Source: Aquiluna sp. (lineage in GTDB: Bacteria > Actinomycetota > Actinomycetes > Actinomycetales > Microbacteriaceae). From it: a stretch of DNA of 13,688 bases. Of this stretch, positions 7,644 to 11,967 are shown one piece after another. Numbering within the stretch: position 1 is the stretch's first letter; each line of letters starts with the position of its first letter. The notes beneath the pieces were generated by a model, which worked only from the letters and a program-made list of their open reading frames with translations, had not been told where the DNA came from and searched no databases. Made by a program: the position numbers and the translations under genes. The stretch lies in NCBI GenBank assembly GCA_016780945.1, contig JADHKY010000019.1, positions 1-13,688 on the forward strand. Reading direction: 5' to 3'.

Positions 7644-8642
7644 TTGGGTGAACAGCGGTCTTCGGGGCCTGATTCCCTATGTAGCTATTCACCTAGCATC
7701 TCTGCTGAAGAGCTTATGCGACAGTTGGTGCCTCCTCCAGAGTTTGAGAGCGCAACCTTTGATAGTTACCGGCCGGATCCGCTATTTCCCAGTCAAGAGG
7801 CGGCAACCAAGGCTGCGAAACAATTCGCAACAGGCGGGTCCGGAAAGCTATTCGGTAGGGGAGAGACGCCACCCGGAGTCTATTTAGACGGTGGTTTCGG
7901 TGTTGGTAAGACACATCTTTTGGCGAGCATCTGGCACCAGTTTAAAGGCAGGAAAGCTTTTGGGACATTTCTTGAGTACACCTCAATAGTTGGTTTCCTT
8001 GGCTTCCAAGAGGCCGTCCGCAGACTCGGGGAGTTTTCCCTGATCTGCATTGATGAGTTTGAGCTGGACGATCCGGGCGACACGATGATCCTCTCGAGGC
8101 TGCTAAAGGAACTCTCAGCCAAGGGAGTCAAGTTTGCTGCAACCTCTAACACTCCGCCCAATGCACTCGGAGCCGGAAGATTCGCGGCCGAGGACTTCGC
8201 TCGCGAGATCGCCGGGTTAGGGCAACGTTTCCAAGTGCTCCGCATTGACGGCGAGGACTATCGTCATCGCGACCCAGACTCCCACGCGCCGGTTCTAAAT
8301 GAAACTGAGCTAGCCAAATGGTTGGCTTCAAAAGAAAGCGCCTACCTGGACGATTTTCAATCACTTCTAAATCACCTGGCGACGCTGCACCCGACAAAAT
8401 ATCGCAAGCTGCTCTCAAAGACCTCGGCCCAAGCAATTAGTGGTGCTTTCGAGCTAACCGACCAGGTTCCGGCTCTTCGGTTTGTGGTTTTCGTTGATCG
8501 CCTCTACGAGCTCCAAATCCCACTACGTAGTTCGGGATCAGTTGCGATAACGGAGGTTTTCTCGCAGGCCATGATTGCTGGTGGCTACCGCAAAAAGTAT
8601 CTAAGGGCTGTGAGTCGCCTGGGGGCTCTTTCCGAGCTCTAG
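7644..8642 (+). CDS. zapE: ZapE/AFG1-type AAA+ family ATPase
   Basis: P-loop ATPase of the AFG1/ZapE family. The E. coli member associates with the divisome and the mitochondrial ones help in protein quality control; the actinobacterial role is not well defined. In 332 residues I see the family's N-terminal LVPPPEFESATFDSYRPD, Walker A GGFGVGKTH at 83-91, Walker B LICIDEFELDD at 133-143, and a sensor segment FAATSNTPP at 164-172, then GLGQRFQVLRIDGEDYRHRD. The start is TTG at 7644: an in-frame TGA sits at 7635, and the next start-like codon (ATG, residue 25) would cut into the conserved N-terminus. No clear Shine-Dalgarno precedes the TTG, so a leaderless or very short leader message is possible. 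The gene ends on CTAG, shared with the stop of the convergent nhaA. Confidence 0.92.
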   Translation: MGEQRSSGPDSLCSYSPSISAEELMRQLVPPPEFESATFDSYRPDPLFPSQEAATKAAKQFATGGSGKLFGRGETPPGVYLDGGFGVGKTHLLASIWHQFKGRKAFGTFLEYTSIVGFLGFQEAVRRLGEFSLICIDEFELDDPGDTMILSRLLKELSAKGVKFAATSNTPPNALGAGRFAAEDFAREIAGLGQRFQVLRIDGEDYRHRDPDSHAPVLNETELAKWLASKESAYLDDFQSLLNHLATLHPTKYRKLLSKTSAQAISGAFELTDQVPALRFVVFVDRLYELQIPLRSSGSVAITEVFSQAMIAGGYRKKYLRAVSRLGALSEL

Positions 8643-9775
8643 TTTGCGTTTTCCTCGCGGTGTTTTTGGATGTAGTAGCGACCCCGCTTTTGCGAGAGCC
8701 AGGCTCCGAATGCCATTGAGAGTAGGGACCCGATGATAACGGCGAGGGTCGCCTCAGCCAATATCTGAGTGTTGTCGAAGAATGCCAAGTTGGCCATCAG
8801 GAGCGAGACCGTGAAGCCAACGCCTGCGAGTCCAGCGATTGCAGCAAAGTCGGGCAACTGCAACTCGAGCCTTGCTTCCTCACTCGCGATCCTGTTGGCG
8901 ACATAGGCAAGTAATGTGATGCCGACTATCTTGCCTATTGGCAGGGCGAGGGTGATTCCGGTAAAGACGCTCGAGAAGCTCCCGTCAAATGTCGGGAGAG
9001 CTATTGCAACCGCAAAGAAGGCAAATACCGGAAGCGACACTGTGTTGGTCCAGGGTTGAATCTTTCCAACTAGTGAGTGCGTCTTTTTTGCGGGAATGAT
9101 TAGCCCCAAGGCAACACCAGCGATGGTCGCGTGAACACCTGACTGGTAAACGGCATACCAAACAAGAATGAATGTGAGAACCCTCACGTAATTAATAGGC
9201 AGCTTATTGAAGCGCTCGGCTAGCGTGTGACCAGCGAGAACAATCGCCGCAGCCAAGAGCCACTCGATCTTCACGCCTTCGGTGTAGAAAATCGCGATTA
9301 TGAGAATTGCAACCAGGTCATCAAAGATTGCAAGCGCAAGCAGGAATACCCTCGCTGACTTCGGCATACCTCGTCCAAAGATTGCCAAGATGCCAAGAGC
9401 AAAGGCAATGTCTGTAGCCGTAGGTATTGGCCATCCCACCATGTAATCGGTGCCCCAGTTGAAGGCGGTGTAGATCAGAGCCGGCACGACCACGCCTCCT
9501 ACGCCAGCCAAGATAGGCACAAGCGCAGTTGACGGCTTAGATAGCACTCCTACCGTTAGCTCGTATTTGAGCTCCAACCCGGCAACCAAAAAGAAGGTTG
9601 CGAGCAACAGGTCTGAGACCCAGTGCTCGACGCTGAGCTTCAGGCCAAGCTCCTCAAACCCGATGTAGGAAAACTTGAAGTCTAGAAAAGCCGGGCCGAA
9701 CGGGCTGTTTGCGATGACGAGGCCGAGAATCGCGGCTCCCATAAGCAGCAGGGCCGCAGATCTGTCGCTCTTCAT
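8639..9775 (-). CDS. nhaA: Na+/H+ antiporter NhaA
   Basis: Inner-membrane antiporter that expels Na+ (or Li+) in exchange for protons, serving pH and salt homeostasis. The 378 residues form about 12 hydrophobic segments, close to the 388 of E. coli NhaA. The ion-binding residues are present: D122 in PTATDIAFALG (equivalent to E. coli D133) and the D152-D153 pair in LAIFDDLVAILII (equivalent to D163-D164). The TM10 lysine is kept in LPIGKIVGITLL, and SGVHATIAGVALG is also typical. The ATG start at 9775 has a strong AAGGAG box 4 nt upstream. A short charged tail ends the protein. It overlaps the convergent zapE by 4 nt and is divergent from amt. Its leader contains a perfect 7-bp inverted repeat. 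No regulator such as nhaR is adjacent, so it is probably transcribed alone. Confidence 0.97.
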   Translation of the reverse strand: MKSDRSAALLLMGAAILGLVIANSPFGPAFLDFKFSYIGFEELGLKLSVEHWVSDLLLATFFLVAGLELKYELTVGVLSKPSTALVPILAGVGGVVVPALIYTAFNWGTDYMVGWPIPTATDIAFALGILAIFGRGMPKSARVFLLALAIFDDLVAILIIAIFYTEGVKIEWLLAAAIVLAGHTLAERFNKLPINYVRVLTFILVWYAVYQSGVHATIAGVALGLIIPAKKTHSLVGKIQPWTNTVSLPVFAFFAVAIALPTFDGSFSSVFTGITLALPIGKIVGITLLAYVANRIASEEARLELQLPDFAAIAGLAGVGFTVSLLMANLAFFDNTQILAEATLAVIIGSLLSMAFGAWLSQKRGRYYIQKHREENAN

Positions 9776-9813
9776 TGCACTCCTTAGGTATCAATAAAGG
9801 ATAAGAGATATTT

Positions 9814-9835
9814 GCTCGCGTTGATTTCCGCGAGC
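9814..9835. repeat. Perfect 7-bp inverted repeat upstream of nhaA
   Basis: GCTCGCG at 9814-9820 and CGCGAGC at 9829-9835 form a GC-rich dyad with an 8-nt spacer, starting 39 nt upstream of the nhaA start codon. It could be an operator or a hairpin in the nhaA leader. No T-run follows on either strand, so it is not a convincing terminator. Confidence 0.5.
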
Positions 9836-9855
9836 CACAACCGGTCCAAAATCGT

Positions 9856-9893
9856 GTAACGCGAATTTAACAAAACATGACTGCTTTCGAAAC
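9856..9893 (+). promoter_or_regulatory. Possible GlnR-type binding site upstream of amt
   Basis: Actinobacterial GlnR boxes are described as GTNAC-n6-GAAAC repeats, or AC-n9-AC in mycobacteria. Here GTAAC (9856-9860), TTAAC (9867-9871) and GAAAC (9889-9893) lie at 0, 11 and 33 nt. The first and last are exact half-sites; the third box position (9878-9882, TGACT) fits poorly. amt genes are classic GlnR targets, so the placement is sensible. It is a visual match only, and AmtR-type control cannot be excluded. Confidence 0.35.
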
Positions 9894-9936
9894 ATGCGAG
9901 CTCAATCATTTCCTCATTGGCCACGTGGTCATATTT

Positions 9937-9944
9937 AAGGAAGG
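9937..9944 (+). promoter_or_regulatory. Ribosome binding site deciding the amt start
   Basis: AAGGAAGG lies 7 nt before the ATG at 9952. No comparable box precedes the in-frame upstream ATG at 9877, so the later start is preferred. Confidence 0.8.
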
Positions 9945-9951
9945 TATTCAA

Positions 9952-11175
9952 ATGTTGGACACAGGTTCACTTAGCTGGGCGGTAACTGCCACCGCCTTCG
10001 TCTTACTTATGACGCCAGGTCTGGCCTTTTTCTACGGGGGACTAGTAAAGGCAAAGAGCGTCGTGAGCATGATGATGATGAGCTTCGGCTCGCTCGCACT
10101 CATCGGGGTGCTCTGGATTCTCTACGGTTTCAGCATGTCTGCCGTTGAGAGCCCGACTGACTTCTCTGGCAACCCATTCGCCACCTTCGCACTTGAGGGA
10201 CTCGGGAATGATGACCTTGTCGGTGCTGCCTTTGGCGCAACGTTCGCCATCATCACTGTCGCTCTTATCTCAGGTTCCATTGCAGACCGTGCCAAGTTCG
10301 GCCCTTGGCTCGTGTTCGCCGGAATCTGGTCAACCCTTGTCTATTTCCCCGTTGCCTCTTGGGTCTGGGGTGGCGGCTGGATCATGGAGCTTGGCACCTG
10401 GTTCGGCACCGCTGACGTGATCGACTACGCAGGTGGAACCGCCGTGCACATTAATGCGGGTGCAGCAGCCCTGGCTCTTGCAATCGTTCTGGGTAAGCGC
10501 TTTGGCTTTGCCAAGGGCATCATGCAGCCTCACAACGTTCCTCTGGTTCTTTTGGGAGCGGCTCTGCTCTGGTTCGGTTGGTTCGGATTTAACGTGGGTG
10601 CAGAGTTCCTGAACAACATGGAGAACGTCGGTCTCATCACCGTCAACACTCTTGGAGCCACCGCAGCCGCAATCTTGGGCTGGCTAGCAATTGAGAAGGT
10701 CAAGGAAGGCAAAGCAACCTCCATTGGTGCCGCCTCAGGTGCTGTCACAGGTCTTGTAGCGATCACCCCGGCATGTGCAAACGTGACCCCATTCTGGGCA
10801 CTGGTGCTTGGAGTACTGGCTGGTGTTCTCTCCGCCCTGGCAGTCGACCTGAAGTTCAAGCTCGGCTATGACGACTCGCTCGATGTGGTCGGTATCCACC
10901 TCGTCGCAGGTCTGGTTGGAACTCTCTACCTCGGCTTCTTCGCAATCGACACTGGTCTGTTCACCGGTGGAGATGCAGGACAGCTACTGGTTCAGACAGT
11001 TGCCGCCTTCGGAGTTCTCATCTACAGCTTCGTTCTAGCCCTCGTCATTGGCTTCGCAATCGAGAAGACCATTGGCTTCAGGGTCAAGAGCGAGGACGAG
11101 ATCGCGGGAGTTGACCTTGTGGTCCACGGCGAGGCTGCCTACAGCTTCGGCCAGGACAGCGAGTCCAAGTCCTAA
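9952..11175 (+). CDS. amt: Ammonium transporter (Amt family)
   Basis: Membrane channel that takes up ammonium as a nitrogen source. From the ATG at 9952 the protein has 407 residues and starts MLDTGSLSWAVTATAF, leading straight into the first membrane helix as is usual for actinobacterial Amt. An ATG 25 codons upstream would add a segment unlike the family and would overlap the putative GlnR site. Key residues: D158 in DYAGGTAVHINAG, and the pore histidines H166 and H316 (VVGIHLVAGLVG). SGSIADRAKFGPW and LLWFGWFGFNVG are also typical. The cytoplasmic tail GFRVKSEDEIAGVDLVVHGE is the conserved region that PII proteins (GlnB/GlnK) bind, so post-translational control is likely. No glnB/glnK or glnD follows: a strong terminator and a tRNA cluster come next, so amt appears monocistronic here. 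Confidence 0.96.
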   Translation: MLDTGSLSWAVTATAFVLLMTPGLAFFYGGLVKAKSVVSMMMMSFGSLALIGVLWILYGFSMSAVESPTDFSGNPFATFALEGLGNDDLVGAAFGATFAIITVALISGSIADRAKFGPWLVFAGIWSTLVYFPVASWVWGGGWIMELGTWFGTADVIDYAGGTAVHINAGAAALALAIVLGKRFGFAKGIMQPHNVPLVLLGAALLWFGWFGFNVGAEFLNNMENVGLITVNTLGATAAAILGWLAIEKVKEGKATSIGAASGAVTGLVAITPACANVTPFWALVLGVLAGVLSALAVDLKFKLGYDDSLDVVGIHLVAGLVGTLYLGFFAIDTGLFTGGDAGQLLVQTVAAFGVLIYSFVLALVIGFAIEKTIGFRVKSEDEIAGVDLVVHGEAAYSFGQDSESKS

Positions 11176-11189
11176 CCAAGCCGCAAATA

Positions 11190-11223
11190 GCAAAAGGGGC
11201 GGGAGAGATCTCGCCCCTTTTGC
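11190..11223. terminator. Intrinsic terminator after amt
   Basis: A perfect 12-bp stem, GCAAAAGGGGCG (11190-11201) with CGCCCCTTTTGC (11212-11223), can be extended by one G-U and one G-C pair to a 6-nt loop. The stem ends in A4/T4 tracts on both strands, so it should work in either direction. It starts 15 nt after the amt stop and separates amt from the tRNA transcription unit. Confidence 0.9.
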
Positions 11224-11224
11224 A

Positions 11225-11255
11225 TTGCCCATGAAAGATTCTTTTGTGGCATAAT
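11225..11255 (+). promoter_or_regulatory. Probable promoter of the tRNA cluster
   Basis: CATAAT at 11250-11255 is one base from the TATAAT consensus, and TTGCCC at 11225-11230 can serve as a -35 box, with a rather long 19-bp spacer. Transcription would begin near 11262, leaving a leader of about 17 nt before tRNA-Gly. The -10 is good; the -35 is weak. Confidence 0.5.
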
Positions 11256-11278
11256 TCAACAAGTTCCATTGGGAATGT

Positions 11279-11351
11279 GCGGATGTGGCGCAGTTGGTAG
11301 CGCACAACCTTGCCAAGGTTGGGGTCGCGAGTTCGAGTCTCGTCATCCGCT
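11279..11351 (+). tRNA. tRNA-Gly (anticodon GCC)
   Basis: A 73-nt cloverleaf folds fully. The acceptor GCGGATG pairs with CATCCGC (11344-11350), the D stem is GCGC/GCGC, the anticodon stem is CAACC/GGTTG around the loop TTGCCAA, and the T arm is GCGAG-TTCGAGT-CTCGT. The discriminator is T11351. No CCA is encoded, so it must be added after transcription. It is the first of three tRNAs. Confidence 0.97.
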
Positions 11352-11374
11352 CTAAAGAGGTTTCACCCTGAAAC

Positions 11375-11445
11375 GGTGGAGTGGCCGAGAGGCGAGGCAG
11401 CGGCCTGCAAAGCCGTATACACGGGTTCGAATCCCGTCTTCACCT
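11375..11445 (+). tRNA. tRNA-Cys (anticodon GCA)
   Basis: A 71-nt cloverleaf. The acceptor GGTGGAG pairs with CTTCACC (one G-U pair), the D stem is a short GCC/GGC with a 9-nt loop, the anticodon stem is GCGGC/GCCGT around CTGCAAA, and the T arm is ACGGG-TTCGAAT-CCCGT. The discriminator is T11445, a normal base for Cys tRNA. CCA is not encoded. It lies 23 nt after tRNA-Gly, so the two are probably in one transcript. Confidence 0.96.
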
Positions 11446-11458
11446 CTTAGTTACACCC

Positions 11459-11530
11459 GGGCGATTGGCGCAGTGGTAGCGCGCTTCCCTGACACGGAAG
11501 AGGTCACTGGTTCGAACCCAGTATCGCCCA
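11459..11530 (+). tRNA. tRNA-Val (anticodon GAC)
   Basis: A 72-nt cloverleaf. The acceptor GGGCGAT pairs with ATCGCCC (11523-11529), the D stem is GCGC/GCGC, the anticodon stem is CTTCC/GGAAG around CTGACAC, and the T arm is ACTGG-TTCGAAC-CCAGT. The discriminator is A11530, and CCA follows in the DNA at 11531-11533, unlike the two preceding tRNAs. It lies 13 nt after tRNA-Cys. Gly-Cys-Val is a familiar tRNA order in Actinobacteria. Confidence 0.97.
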
Positions 11531-11626
11531 CCATAGACATCCGTCGAACAACCCCTGAACTCAACTCTTCGCCAGCGACTAGGCCCATTCCAGGGACAAA
11601 ACTCTTTCTAGGACTAAGGGGAAATC

Positions 11627-11797
11627 ATGGGTAGGGACAACGGCAGAAAAGCAGAGCTTCAGCACGAGGATCTGGCAGAGAAAGCAAGAGTGACTGCGGA
11701 CAAGGTTGCTCGCGAAAAGCTTGAAGAGGCTAACCGCGAAGACAAGATGAACATCCATAAGTCGCGCAATTCCGACCCTATTCAAGAGGAAGATTAG
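11627..11797 (+). CDS. Small charged hypothetical protein (56 residues)
   Basis: An unrecognised gene of 56 codons, from ATG at 11627 to TAG at 11795. It is supported by a good AAGGGG ribosome binding site (11616-11621) 5 nt upstream of the ATG, codon choice like its neighbours, and its position filling the gap between tRNA-Val and the 5'-nucleotidase. The product begins MGRDNGRKAELQHEDLAEK and is extremely hydrophilic, rich in Glu, Lys, Arg and Asp. It has no cysteine, signal peptide or membrane segment. The stretch from about residue 9 to 45 should be a continuous amphipathic or coiled helix, ending in an acidic tail. A 258-nt open frame runs antisense over the same stretch (11836-11579), but it has no supporting ribosome site or family resemblance. 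No function is assigned. Confidence 0.62.
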   Translation: MGRDNGRKAELQHEDLAEKARVTADKVAREKLEEANREDKMNIHKSRNSDPIQEED

Positions 11798-11837
11798 GCC
11801 AGAGCGGCAGGCCTTGGTCTCACGGGTATTTTCCAAC

Positions 11838-11880
11838 CTTCACCTAATAGTTGAATTGAGTTTTAACTGAGTTAACTTTC
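11838..11880 (+). promoter_or_regulatory. Possible Pho-box-like repeats upstream of the 5'-nucleotidase
   Basis: Four related units, CTTCACC, AGTTGAA, AGTTTTA and AGTTAAC, have their TT cores at 11839, 11851, 11861 and 11872, a spacing of 12, 10 and 11 nt. Actinobacterial PhoP/PhoB-type regulators bind direct repeats of about 11 bp related to GTTCACC or GTTAACC, and secreted nucleotidases are typical phosphate-starvation genes. The last unit would overlap the -35 position of the promoter proposed next to it. The stretch 11863-11875 is also a perfect 13-bp dyad (TTAACTGAGTTAA), which could mean a different dimeric regulator. Confidence 0.4.
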
Positions 11881-11891
11881 CGGGTCTGGCC

Positions 11892-11907
11892 ACCACTACA
11901 TTGTGGT
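11892..11907 (+). promoter_or_regulatory. Putative -10 element framed by an inverted repeat
   Basis: TACATT at 11897-11902 fits the actinobacterial TANNNT -10 pattern. It is bounded exactly by the inverted repeat ACCAC (11892-11896) and GTGGT (11903-11907). The position 17 bp before it, ending at 11879, falls in the Pho-like repeats, as expected of an activator-dependent promoter with no proper -35. Transcription would begin near 11909. Confidence 0.4.
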
Positions 11908-11912
11908 TAGGT

Positions 11913-11932
11913 CCGATTCACCGACGAATCGG
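11913..11932 (+). repeat. Hairpin in the leader of the 5'-nucleotidase gene
   Basis: CCGATTC (11913-11919) and GAATCGG (11926-11932) form a perfect 7-bp stem with a 6-nt loop, close to the proposed transcript 5' end and 35 nt before the start codon. No U-run follows, so it is not a terminator. It may stabilise the message or be an operator half. Confidence 0.5.
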
Positions 11933-11967
11933 TTCCCCCAACAGCAATGTTCAGGAGTGTTCAAACT

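Noticed and set aside
4019..8642. A novel defence or secondary-metabolism cluster in the minus-strand run
   Set aside because: Every gene has a recognisable housekeeping or conserved actinobacterial family, and the composition is uniform with the flanks.
9776..9876. A Na+/Li+ (nhaA-type) riboswitch upstream of nhaA
   Set aside because: Only one simple 7-bp hairpin is present in about 100 nt. I cannot find the multi-helix architecture expected of such RNAs.
11459..11640. tRNA-Val 3' end as an attachment site of an integrated element
   Set aside because: No integrase, no repeated tRNA 3' segment and no change in composition is seen downstream within the window.
11796..11814. AGGCC/GGCCT inverted repeat after the small gene as a terminator
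   Set aside because: The stem is only 5 bp with a 9-nt loop, and no T-run follows directly.
11579..11836. 85-codon open frame on the minus strand between the tRNAs and the 5'-nucleotidase
   Set aside because: It has no ribosome binding site that I can see and no recognisable protein character, and it lies antisense to the better supported 56-codon gene.
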